Source of the DNA: an uncultured Ignavibacteria bacterium
GTDB lineage: Bacteria > Bacteroidota > Ignavibacteria > Tepidaquicellales > Tepidaquicellaceae
Reading direction: 5' to 3'
Assembly: GCA_937924675.1 (NCBI GenBank)
Contig: CALEVL010000270.1
Span: 1-43,106, forward strand
DNA length: 43,106 bases
Shown: positions 16,071 to 23,990 of the stretch, in pieces
Layout: the number at the start of each line of letters is the position of its first letter
How positions within the stretch are numbered: position 1 is the first letter of the stretch
Notes under the pieces: generated by a model
What the model was told of the DNA's origin: nothing
The model's input: only the letters and a program-made list of their open reading frames with translations
The model's database searches: none
Program-made: the position numbers and the translations under genes

Positions 16071-17267
16071 TTGATATCATCGAAGAAGAAAAAGCTGAAA
16101 GAGTTGAACCTGAACCTGAGGATGCTTACGGACAAATTATTGGGGAAAAAAGTAATAATACTTGATATTGAAGAGCTTTCGTTCATCCCTCACTTTCTTC
16201 CTCTTTATAAGGCTCTGAAAAAGAAAACTGACAAAATTTCATACTACATTGCAACACACTACATTGGTGATAAATCATTCATTGAATTCGGAATAGAAAA
16301 GAGTAAACAATTTCCGGTGACAATGAGCAGGAATCTGAGCAATGCAGATGTTTTTATCTCTGCACATATTTACGGAGTAGGCAACCGTTCAACATACAAG
16401 ATACACATCAATCATAATCAGCCGGTAAAGTATCAATCATATATGAAGAGGGATTTCGTAAACTTTGATGCTCACTTTCTCACGAGTCCGCTTCACAGGG
16501 AGCAAACTGAGAATACTATCAGAAGTTACGGATTGGAGAATATGAAGATCGATCTGTATAATATCGGTTATTCGAAAGCTGACGCACTTCTCAACGGAGA
16601 ATATTCCAGAGAGAAAGTTTTAAATGATTTTGGATTGTCTCCTGACAACAAGACAGTTCTTTACTCTCCATCGTGGGATGAAGGTCTTTCGCTGAGAACT
16701 AATGGTAAGAAGATAGTTGAAAAATTGTTGGAGTTGGAAGGAATAAATGTTATTGTTAAACTTCATCCAATTAGTTATTGCCCTCCCGACGGTCCGAACT
16801 ATCAATTTTATACTGGTGGTATTGATTGGATAAAAGAGCTCTCTGTGTTTGAGATCAAAAAAACTTTTCGACATGTTCCCGTAAGTAATATTGATCCTAT
16901 ACTTTCGGCGGCTGATCTGATGGTAACTGATGTGAGCAGTGTCGCACTTGAATTCATCATACTTGATAAACCTGTGATTTATATTGATTGTCCGGAATTT
17001 TTTGAGAAAACATTGTCAAAAGTATATTCCGGATTTGGAGAAACAACAGCTGAATTTGTAAAAAACGATCCGAAGGCGAATGCGGGAAGGCATACCGGAA
17101 TTGTTGTAGAAAACATTGACGATCTGCATTTATCTGTAAATAGATGTCTGAATAATCCAGGAGAATTATCAGATAAAAGAAGAGAGTTATCAAAAAATCT
17201 TTCGTACAATCCCGGTGTGGCAAGTGAAGCTGCAAGTGATACAATCATTAACATTCTTAAAATCTGA
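16071..17267 (+). CDS. CDP-glycerol glycerophosphotransferase-like transferase, candidate phosphonate transferase
   Basis: A 398-residue protein of the CDP-glycerol:polyglycerol-phosphate glycerophosphotransferase (TagB/TagF) superfamily. Recognisable segments are HINHNQP near 113-119 (in place of the usual WHG region), LYSPSWDEG at 197-205, VKLHP at 229-233 and DLMVTDVSSVALEF at 282-295, all parts of the CDP-alcohol-binding GT-B C-terminal domain. Known members move a phospho-alcohol from a CDP-linked donor onto a polymer. CMP-HEP, the predicted product of the upstream Fom1-like enzyme, is chemically similar to CDP-linked donors, so this is the best candidate to attach hydroxyethylphosphonate to the glycan. 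The TTG start abuts the reductase stop exactly. Transfer of ordinary glycerol-phosphate is the alternative, but no other CDP-glycerol synthase is visible. Confidence 0.85.
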   Translation: MISSKKKKLKELNLNLRMLTDKLLGKKVIILDIEELSFIPHFLPLYKALKKKTDKISYYIATHYIGDKSFIEFGIEKSKQFPVTMSRNLSNADVFISAHIYGVGNRSTYKIHINHNQPVKYQSYMKRDFVNFDAHFLTSPLHREQTENTIRSYGLENMKIDLYNIGYSKADALLNGEYSREKVLNDFGLSPDNKTVLYSPSWDEGLSLRTNGKKIVEKLLELEGINVIVKLHPISYCPPDGPNYQFYTGGIDWIKELSVFEIKKTFRHVPVSNIDPILSAADLMVTDVSSVALEFIILDKPVIYIDCPEFFEKTLSKVYSGFGETTAEFVKNDPKANAGRHTGIVVENIDDLHLSVNRCLNNPGELSDKRRELSKNLSYNPGVASEAASDTIINILKI

Positions 17268-17270
17268 ATT

Positions 17271-18074
17271 ATGATTACTTTAATCTTGAGCAAGAAAGAG
17301 ACTATAGAAGAGCTTGCTCGGTCATGGAATCAAAGCGGACTCGAGAAAGGAGATACTGTTCTGATTCACAGTGCAATGTCAGGACTCTTGAAAAGTTACA
17401 GAGAGAAGGGAGTAGAACTGACACCGAAAGATGTATTAGACTCACTCATAATGGCGACAGGAGAAAAAGGTACTCTTGTTTTTCCAACTTTCAACTTCGA
17501 ATTCACAAAAGGAGTTACCTTTGATATCAGAAACACCAAATCTGAAACGGGGGCACTTACTGAATGTGTAAGACTTCACCGTGATTCAGTAAGAACGGGG
17601 CATCCTCTTTTTTCATTTGCTGTGATGGGATATCACATTGACAAATTCAGGGGGCTTTATAATTACAGTGCTTTTGGAATTGATTCTCCTTTTGCAAAAG
17701 TCATACAGCTAGGCGGAAAGATTGCGGTAATTGATGTACCCGGTGAAATTTGCATGACATTTTTTCACTACGTTGAGGAAATGGAAAATGCTCCCAACAG
17801 ATATCATAAAATATTCAAAGGCAAGTACATAGACTATGACGGAAGTGAAACGGAACGTGAGTATAATCTCTATGCCCGGAATCTTGAGATGAAAGTAAAG
17901 ACAGACGTGAAACTAATGGAAGAAATTCTTTGGGAAAAAAGATTATATAAGGGATTTCGTCATGGAACAGGTACAAGAATGCAAGTAATAGATGCAATGA
18001 ATGTTTACAGGGAAGTGGCAGAAGTGATCCGTGACGGAAGAGCAGAAGGAATTCTCTACAGGAGAGGGGAATAA
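17271..18074 (+). CDS. AAC(3)-family N-acetyltransferase
   Basis: A 267-residue member of the aminoglycoside 3-N-acetyltransferase (YokD/Antibiotic_NAT) family. GDTVLIHSAMS (27-37), the TLVFPTFN strand, RTGHPLFSFAVMG (108-120) and DVPGEICMTFFHYVEE (155-170), with the probable catalytic His166 and Glu169, are all present. Members in polysaccharide loci acetylate amino sugars using acetyl-CoA rather than giving drug resistance. It starts three bases after the phosphonate transferase and is followed by a DUF4910 protein, so it may modify the same unit. Antibiotic resistance is unlikely given the context. Confidence 0.87.
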   Translation: MITLILSKKETIEELARSWNQSGLEKGDTVLIHSAMSGLLKSYREKGVELTPKDVLDSLIMATGEKGTLVFPTFNFEFTKGVTFDIRNTKSETGALTECVRLHRDSVRTGHPLFSFAVMGYHIDKFRGLYNYSAFGIDSPFAKVIQLGGKIAVIDVPGEICMTFFHYVEEMENAPNRYHKIFKGKYIDYDGSETEREYNLYARNLEMKVKTDVKLMEEILWEKRLYKGFRHGTGTRMQVIDAMNVYREVAEVIRDGRAEGILYRRGE

Positions 18075-18076
18075 GA

Positions 18077-19357
18077 TTGAAACACGAAATGGAAATGTAT
18101 TTTGACCGACTCTGGCCAATCAACAGGAGTCTTACAGGGAGCGGAAACAGAGAGACTCTAAAGATCTTATCTGAATTGGTTGACATTAATATAAGAGAGA
18201 TTCCTTCAGGTACTAAATGCTTTGACTGGCAAGTTCCTGATGAATGGAATGTTAGAGAAGCATGGGTGAAAGACAGTACAGGAAAAAAGATAATAGATTT
18301 CAGCGAGAACAATCTGCATCTCATTGGATATTCACAAAGCTTTGAAGGCAGGTTGACGCTTGATGAGCTGAGGGATCATCTATATTCTTCTCCGGAGCAA
18401 GCTGATGTGATTCCGTACAGAACTTCATATTATTCGCCAAGGTGGGGATTCTGTTTGAGTCACAATCAACTAAAAGATCTAAAGGAAGAATTTTATGATG
18501 TAAGGATTGATGCTTCGTTTGACCCCGAGGGCTTCATGACAATTGGTGAAGCAACTATTCCCGGAGAAACGGAAGAAGAAATTCTTATATCCACTTACAT
18601 TTGCCATCCTTCGATGGCGAATAATGAATTATCCGGTCCGCTTGTGTCATCATTTCTTTACAAAAAAATTAAATCTGAGAGAAGAAAAAATCATACATTG
18701 AGATTTCTATTTATTCCGGAAACAATTGGAGCAATTTGGTATTTATCGGAAAACGGAATGCGACTGAAAGAGAAGCTCAAAGCGGGATATGTTTTAACAT
18801 GTATCGGTGACAATGGTTCCTTTTCCTATAAAAGAAGCAGAAGCGGAAAAACAGTGGCAGACAGATGTGCAGAATATGTTCTCAATAATTCCAACAAGAA
18901 ATTCAACGTAGAAGATTTCTTCCCGACCGGAAGTGATGAAAGACAATATTGTTCTCCCGGCTTCAACCTTCCTGTCGGATCACTAATGCGAACACGTTAC
19001 GGAAAATATGAAGAGTATCATACTTCTGCAGACAATAAATCTTTCATTTCATTTGAAGCAATGGAGGAGTCCGTAAACACTTGTGCAGAAATAATCAATG
19101 TTATAGACAAGAATGCACATTACAAAAATCTGATGCCATACTGTGAACCACAATTAGGAAAAAGGGGATTGTATCCGACTATGGGTTCAATGAAAGATAC
19201 ATCTCAATATGTAAATGCAATGATGTGGGTTTTAAATCAGTCTGACGGTTCAAAGGATCTTGTTGAGATCAGCAATCTGAGCGGGCTCAAGTTTTCTGAT
19301 ATTGTAAATGCTAGTGAATCATTGACTGAAGCCGGATTGATCGAAAGAACCAATTGA
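18077..19357 (+). CDS. DUF4910 aminopeptidase-like protein with C-terminal winged helix
   Basis: A 426-residue protein of the DUF4910/DUF2172 family, whose core resembles M28 zinc aminopeptidases. It opens FDRLWPINRSLTGSG, a family signature. Likely zinc-site residues are His177 in CHPSMANNELSG, Glu215 in PET, Asp287 or Glu288 in GSDERQ and His315 in YHTSADN. The last 50 residues (SDGSKDLVEISNLSGL to EAGLIERTN) look like a small winged-helix domain. Such genes recur in O-antigen and flagellin-glycan loci, but I know of no established substrate; hydrolysis of an amide on a sugar nucleotide is a guess. It follows the AAC(3)-family gene by two bases and starts with TTG. Confidence 0.8.
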   Translation: MKHEMEMYFDRLWPINRSLTGSGNRETLKILSELVDINIREIPSGTKCFDWQVPDEWNVREAWVKDSTGKKIIDFSENNLHLIGYSQSFEGRLTLDELRDHLYSSPEQADVIPYRTSYYSPRWGFCLSHNQLKDLKEEFYDVRIDASFDPEGFMTIGEATIPGETEEEILISTYICHPSMANNELSGPLVSSFLYKKIKSERRKNHTLRFLFIPETIGAIWYLSENGMRLKEKLKAGYVLTCIGDNGSFSYKRSRSGKTVADRCAEYVLNNSNKKFNVEDFFPTGSDERQYCSPGFNLPVGSLMRTRYGKYEEYHTSADNKSFISFEAMEESVNTCAEIINVIDKNAHYKNLMPYCEPQLGKRGLYPTMGSMKDTSQYVNAMMWVLNQSDGSKDLVEISNLSGLKFSDIVNASESLTEAGLIERTN

Positions 19358-19367
19358 TGAGAGTGCA

Positions 19368-20363
19368 TTGAAAAAGTATCTTATAACCGGCAGTTCGGGA
19401 TTCGTTGGAAAGAAGTTTATAGAATATCTCAACAATGTTCCGGGAAGAGCTTTTGCAGTAGGGGTTGATTTGGTAGATTCTGCGATTGACTCAAAGAGTT
19501 TTCCCAATATTGATTTTGTATTCAAGCAGATTGATCTCAAAGACAAGGAACGTTTACGAAAGGTAGTTTATGACTTTGCACCGGACTATGTGCTTCATCT
19601 TGCATCTTATAGCAGTGTAACAGGAAGTTGGAAAAGTCCCGGCGCAAGTTTTCAAAACAATGTTAATACGTTTCTGAATCTTGTTGAGGCAATAAGATCA
19701 GTCGGACTGAAGTGCAGGCTTATATCGGTTGGTTCTTCTGAAGAATACGGGACTGTCGGGATTAAAGATTTGCCGTTAAGTGAGAGTCATATTTTAAATC
19801 CTTCAAGCCCTTTCGGCATAGCAAGATTTTCCCAGGAGCTGGTTGCTAAGCTTTATGCTGAAGTATATGGACTTGATATAATTATGACCAGATCATTCAA
19901 TCACATTGGTGCAGGCATGAGTAATGATAATGCCATATCATCATTTGCCAGGCAATTGGTTGATATCACAAAGTCCAGACTTAATGAACTCCTGGTAACA
20001 GGTGATATAGGCATTGTAAGAGACTTTATAGATGTGCGTGATGTAGTAAGGGCATACGATATGTTGTTTGCGAACGGACGTAAAGGACATGTTTACAATG
20101 TATGTTCCGGATGCGGAATATCTCTGCATAACATTATTCAGATGATGTGTGAAATACTTGATCTTGAAATTGTAATAAAGGAAAGCAAGAAACTCATAAG
20201 ACCAAAAGACAATCCGGTAATTATCGGCAGTAACCAGAAAATTAAGTCAGAGATAAATTGGACAAATGAAATCCCGATTGAGTCAAGCATTAAAGTCCTT
20301 ATTGAGCATTATCAGAAGTCGAATGGAATTTCAACGAAAAAATCAACCGGAATAGTAAAGTGA
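19368..20363 (+). CDS. Extended SDR, GDP-mannose dehydratase/Rmd-like, with catalytic Tyr and Lys replaced
   Basis: A 331-residue NAD-dependent epimerase/dehydratase. The NAD motif TGSSGFVG is at 7-14, LHLASYSSVTGSW (77-88) resembles the GDP-mannose 4,6-dehydratase and GDP-4-keto-6-deoxymannose reductase group, and GSSEEYG is at 122-128. The usual catalytic YxxxK reads Phe149-G-I-A-Arg153 (SPFGIARFSQE), so both the proton-donating Tyr and the Lys are gone, while the rest of the fold, including RDFIDVRDVVRAY, is intact. It may be inactive, bind without catalysis, or use different chemistry. The start is TTG, 10 bases after the DUF4910 stop; no nearby ATG is in frame. The ABC transporter ATPase follows. 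Confidence 0.85.
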   Translation: MKKYLITGSSGFVGKKFIEYLNNVPGRAFAVGVDLVDSAIDSKSFPNIDFVFKQIDLKDKERLRKVVYDFAPDYVLHLASYSSVTGSWKSPGASFQNNVNTFLNLVEAIRSVGLKCRLISVGSSEEYGTVGIKDLPLSESHILNPSSPFGIARFSQELVAKLYAEVYGLDIIMTRSFNHIGAGMSNDNAISSFARQLVDITKSRLNELLVTGDIGIVRDFIDVRDVVRAYDMLFANGRKGHVYNVCSGCGISLHNIIQMMCEILDLEIVIKESKKLIRPKDNPVIIGSNQKIKSEINWTNEIPIESSIKVLIEHYQKSNGISTKKSTGIVK

Positions 20364-20387
20364 TTATGAAAGTAGTTAGCAAATAAT

Positions 20388-21680
20388 ATGGGAAAAGTAA
20401 TACATGTAGAAGATGTGTCCAAGCTCTACAGACTCGGTGTAGTCTCATCGCGAACTATTGCAAATGATATTAACCGGTTTATTTTGAGACTGGCCGGAAA
20501 AGAGAATCCCGATCTCAAAATTGGCGCAGTAAATGACAGGGCACTGAAGAATGGAAGTCAGTTGGTTTGGGCATTGAGGAATGTAAATTTTGACGTGAAC
20601 AATGGAGATGTACTGGCAGTTATTGGAAAGAACGGTGCGGGAAAATCAACTCTGCTAAAAATTCTTTCTCGTGTAACATCTCCCACTAGTGGCAGCATCA
20701 AAATCAAGGGAAGAGTCGCGAGCCTTCTTGAAGTGGGTACCGGATTTCATCAGGAACTTACGGGAAAGGAAAATATCTACCTAAACGGTTCAATCCTTGG
20801 TATGACAAGAAATGAGATAAGAAGCAAGTTTGATGAGATTGTTGATTTCTCAGGTATAGGCAACTACATTGATACGCCTGTAAAAAGATATTCATCAGGA
20901 ATGCATGTAAGGCTGGCGTTTGCAGTGGCAGCTCATCTTGAGCCGGAAATTCTGATAGTTGATGAAGTGCTTGCTGTTGGTGATGCAGATTTTCAGAGGA
21001 AATGTATTGGGAAAATGCAGGATGTTTCCAAGAGAGAAGGAAGAACTGTTTTGTTTGTCAGCCATAACATGGCAGCAGTTAAGAATCTGTGTTCGAGAGG
21101 TTTGATACTTGAGCATGGTACTGTTACATATGACGGCGATATTCAGAACTGTGTGTCAAGATATCTTTCTTCAGGATTTGGAGGTGAAGAATTTGCTTTG
21201 AAAAGTCGGACTGACCGGGTTGGCGGTGACAAGTTCCGGTTTGTTGATCTTTCATTGAAAGGTGCAAATGAAGAAAACCTGTCGCAGGTGATTTCCGGAG
21301 AGAAACTCGCAATAGATATTGAGTATGAGACTTTTGAACATCTTTCGGGCAACATAATTGTATCAGTCCATTTTGTTGACGGATTTGGCAATACAAAAGC
21401 TTCGTTTGTTACCGATGAAATGGGAGTAAAGTTTGATGTGATCGAAAAAAAGGGCAACTTCACGCTTGAGATTCCAAGACTCTTGCTGAGAGCGGACACC
21501 TATGCAATTCGATTGTTTGCAAGTCTGAATGGAACAAGAACGGAGAATGTTCTTGACACAGTTGAGAATGCGGCAAAGCTCACGGTAATTCAGGGTGATT
21601 TCTGGAAGACAGGTAAACTAAACAGAGGCGGAAATTACGGACTTATGGATGCAAAATTCTTAATCAATCAAAGCAACTGA
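20388..21680 (+). CDS. wzt: Polysaccharide ABC transporter ATP-binding protein (Wzt/TagH-like) with C-terminal domain
   Basis: A 430-residue ATPase of the Wzt type. Walker A is GKNGAGKST (80-88), the ABC signature SSGMHVRLA is at 169-177, Walker B plus catalytic Glu is ILIVDE (188-193) and the switch His is His226. The insertion between the first strand and Walker A, including LVWALRNVNFDV, is typical of O-antigen and teichoic acid exporters. Residues from about 260 to 430 form a beta-rich domain like the Wzt C-terminal domain that recognises the polymer end. This implies ABC-dependent export of the glycan. The partner permease (Wzm) is not in the window, so it must be elsewhere. Confidence 0.93.
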   Translation: MGKVIHVEDVSKLYRLGVVSSRTIANDINRFILRLAGKENPDLKIGAVNDRALKNGSQLVWALRNVNFDVNNGDVLAVIGKNGAGKSTLLKILSRVTSPTSGSIKIKGRVASLLEVGTGFHQELTGKENIYLNGSILGMTRNEIRSKFDEIVDFSGIGNYIDTPVKRYSSGMHVRLAFAVAAHLEPEILIVDEVLAVGDADFQRKCIGKMQDVSKREGRTVLFVSHNMAAVKNLCSRGLILEHGTVTYDGDIQNCVSRYLSSGFGGEEFALKSRTDRVGGDKFRFVDLSLKGANEENLSQVISGEKLAIDIEYETFEHLSGNIIVSVHFVDGFGNTKASFVTDEMGVKFDVIEKKGNFTLEIPRLLLRADTYAIRLFASLNGTRTENVLDTVENAAKLTVIQGDFWKTGKLNRGGNYGLMDAKFLINQSN

Positions 21681-21683
21681 TAA

Positions 21684-22667
21684 TTGAAAGTACTTGTAAC
21701 GGGTTCTGAAGGATTCATCGGAAGTCATCTCACTGAACGCCTTCATTCAGCAGGGCATGAAGTTCGCTGTCTTGTTCAGTACAATTCATTCGGTCACAAT
21801 GGCTGGCTGGATTCCATGCCCTTAGAGACTTCGAAGAATCTTGATATAATTCGGGGTGATATCAGGGATGGTTTTATGGTTGAGTCCATCTCAAAAGACA
21901 TTGACATTGTGTTTCACCTTGCTGCACTCATTGCAATTCCTTACAGCTACTCTGCTCCTGAAAGTTATATAGACACAAATGTCAAAGGCACGTTGAATGT
22001 ATTGAATGCATGCAGAAAGCATGAAACCGGACGAGTCATTGTCACATCTACATCAGAAGTTTATGGAACAGCTCTTTATATTCCGATAGATGAAAAGCAT
22101 CCGCGTCAGGGCCAGTCACCTTATTCCGCTTCAAAGATCGGGGCAGATGCACTTGCTGAATCATTCTACCGAAGTTTCGATATGCCTGTAACCATTGTAA
22201 GGCCATTCAATACCTACGGACCGAGGCAATCGGCCCGGGCAGTTATCCCAACAATTATTACACAGTTACTATCGGGTACTGATAAACTGAAACTCGGGTC
22301 ATTACATCCAACGCGTGATCTGGTGTTTATTAAGGACACTGCAGAAGGGTTCATCAGAATTGCCGAATGCAATGATCTGATAGGTGAAGAAATTAATATT
22401 GCAACTGAGTCAGAAATAAGCATCGGCGATCTTGTAACGAAAATTATTGAACTGTCCGGAGAAAGATGTGAAGTCGAAACTGATCAGTTCAGACTCAGGC
22501 CTGACAACAGTGAAGTTGAAAGACTTCTTGGATCTGCACAGAAGCTCTTGAAATATACAGGCTGGAAGCCGGCAACTTCACTGGAGTCTGGATTGAAAGA
22601 AACGATTGCCTGGTTTCGCAATCCGGATAATCTGAGACTCTACCGTCCGGATATTTATAATGTATAA
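21684..22667 (+). CDS. legB: NAD-dependent 4,6-dehydratase, LegB-like
   Basis: A 327-residue extended SDR. TGSEGFIG is at 6-13, SAPESYIDTNVKGTLN at 90-105, TSTSEVYG at 121-128, and the intact catalytic pair Tyr147-Lys151 is in SPYSASKIG. GSLHPTRDLVFIKDTAEGF is highly characteristic of the LegB group (UDP- or GDP-GlcNAc 4,6-dehydratase of legionaminic acid synthesis). It probably makes the 4-keto-6-deoxy intermediate that the aminotransferase encoded next would aminate. The start is TTG (MKVLVTG), three bases after wzt, and is well supported because the first beta strand begins at once. LegB versus another dehydratase of this group is a moderate-confidence call; a PtmE-like gene three genes on favours a GDP-linked substrate. 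Confidence 0.85.
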   Translation: MKVLVTGSEGFIGSHLTERLHSAGHEVRCLVQYNSFGHNGWLDSMPLETSKNLDIIRGDIRDGFMVESISKDIDIVFHLAALIAIPYSYSAPESYIDTNVKGTLNVLNACRKHETGRVIVTSTSEVYGTALYIPIDEKHPRQGQSPYSASKIGADALAESFYRSFDMPVTIVRPFNTYGPRQSARAVIPTIITQLLSGTDKLKLGSLHPTRDLVFIKDTAEGFIRIAECNDLIGEEINIATESEISIGDLVTKIIELSGERCEVETDQFRLRPDNSEVERLLGSAQKLLKYTGWKPATSLESGLKETIAWFRNPDNLRLYRPDIYNV

Positions 22668-22745
22668 CACTGACGTGGAATATTTCTTAAGAGCACGGCA
22701 AAATACAAATTCACTTGTAGTGCTAATTAGTAAGTCTATTGAATT

Positions 22746-23891
22746 ATGAAGAAGAAAGAAAAGACTGTACACAAGATTCCGTTATTTGATCTTAACTTCG
22801 GAAAGGAAGAAGAGAGAGCGGTTATAGAAACCTTGAGGAGCAAATGGGTGTCACTTGGTCCAAAGACGATTGAGTTTGAGAATCGTTTTGCAGAAGCATT
22901 GAATGCACCCTATGCAGTTGCTGTAACTAACTGCACTACAGCACTTCATTTATCCATGATACTTATAGGAATCAAAAAGGGTGATGAAGTAATTGTTCCG
23001 TCACTTACTTTTTCCGCTACAGTGAATTGTATAAGATATGCAGATGCTACACCTGTGTTCTGCGATATAAAGAGTGAAGAAGATCTGAACATGGATTTTC
23101 AGAAACTTAGGAAGCTGATTACACCAAAGACCAAAGCAATAATTGTTATGCATTACGGAGGATTTGCAAATGATATGGACGAGATCATTTCACTTGCAGA
23201 GAAAGGCGGGATTGAAGTGATAGAAGATGCATGCCATGCCCCCATGTCAGAATATAACGGCAGAAAGCTTGGCACAATTGGTGAGATTGGCTGCTTCAGT
23301 TTTTTTTCAAACAAGAATATTAGTACAGGCGAAGGCGGAATGCTAATTACAAGTAACAGTGATTTGTATGAAAAGGCAAAACTATTGCGCTCACATGGGA
23401 TGACGTCACTTTCTTATGAAAGATCCAAGGGACATAATGCAGGATATGAAGTTCATGGTATCGGTTATAATTACCGGCTTGATGATATCCGGGCATCTAT
23501 CGGAATTGTGCAATTATCAAAGCTGAAAAAGGATCTGAACAAGAGAAGGACTATAAGAGAAAGATATCTTAGAAAGCTTTCACGCTTCAAAAAAATCTCA
23601 ATTCCTTTCAGGGACAGAAAAGAGTTTGTTTCAAACTACATCTTCCCGGTTGTACTAAGAAATTCAGACAAGGAGAAAAGAGATTACGTAAGAAGCCGAC
23701 TATATGAAAAAGGAATTCAAACGAGCATCCATTACCCTGCAGTTCACAGACTTGCTTATTATGTGAAATACAAAACCTCATTGCCGATTACCGAGTATGT
23801 TTCTGACAATGAGATCACGCTGCCGATGTACTCCGGACTAAAGAATGATGAGATCGATTATGTCGCTGATTCGTTAATGAATATTCTTTGA
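22746..23891 (+). CDS. DegT/DnrJ/EryC1 PLP-dependent aminotransferase, likely LegC-position enzyme
   Basis: A 381-residue sugar aminotransferase. KWVSLGPKTIEFENRF, TNCTTALHLSM (61-71), IEDACHAPMSEY (159-170) and FSFFSNKNISTGEGG, with the PLP lysine at Lys190, are all present. Its place directly after the LegB-like dehydratase and before the PtmE-like guanylyltransferase is that of LegC, which puts an amino group on C4 of the 4-keto sugar. The sequence itself is of the broad DegT type, so this substrate is inferred. A 78-base spacer separates it from legB and holds two small palindromes (22712-22722 and CTAATTAG at 22723-22730) of unknown meaning. Confidence 0.9.
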   Translation: MKKKEKTVHKIPLFDLNFGKEEERAVIETLRSKWVSLGPKTIEFENRFAEALNAPYAVAVTNCTTALHLSMILIGIKKGDEVIVPSLTFSATVNCIRYADATPVFCDIKSEEDLNMDFQKLRKLITPKTKAIIVMHYGGFANDMDEIISLAEKGGIEVIEDACHAPMSEYNGRKLGTIGEIGCFSFFSNKNISTGEGGMLITSNSDLYEKAKLLRSHGMTSLSYERSKGHNAGYEVHGIGYNYRLDDIRASIGIVQLSKLKKDLNKRRTIRERYLRKLSRFKKISIPFRDRKEFVSNYIFPVVLRNSDKEKRDYVRSRLYEKGIQTSIHYPAVHRLAYYVKYKTSLPITEYVSDNEITLPMYSGLKNDEIDYVADSLMNIL

Positions 23892-23990
23892 TTTGAAATC
23901 TTCCGGAAATTTGAATTGTATAAAACCGGCACCTATATCAGTGCAGCGAGAGAAAATTGTTGCGATCAAAAATTTAAACAAGGGAAATAG

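Noticed and set aside
12513..17267. Fosfomycin or other phosphonate antibiotic cluster
   Set aside because: No radical-SAM methylase, HppE epoxidase, hydroxyethylphosphonate dioxygenase or resistance kinase is present, and the genes lie inside sugar and transferase genes.
17271..18074. Aminoglycoside resistance gene
   Set aside because: Family resemblance is real, but the context is sugar modification and such homologues are common in glycan loci.
22712..22730. Two adjacent small palindromes as an operator
   Set aside because: They are only 8-11 bases long, unrepeated elsewhere that I can see, and not linked to any regulator gene.
23892..23990. Possible promoter (TTGAAA at 23893 and TATAAA at 23919)
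   Set aside because: The 20-base spacing is too long for a standard sigma-70 promoter and the TAnnTTTG box of Bacteroidota is missing; chance is likely in AT-rich sequence.
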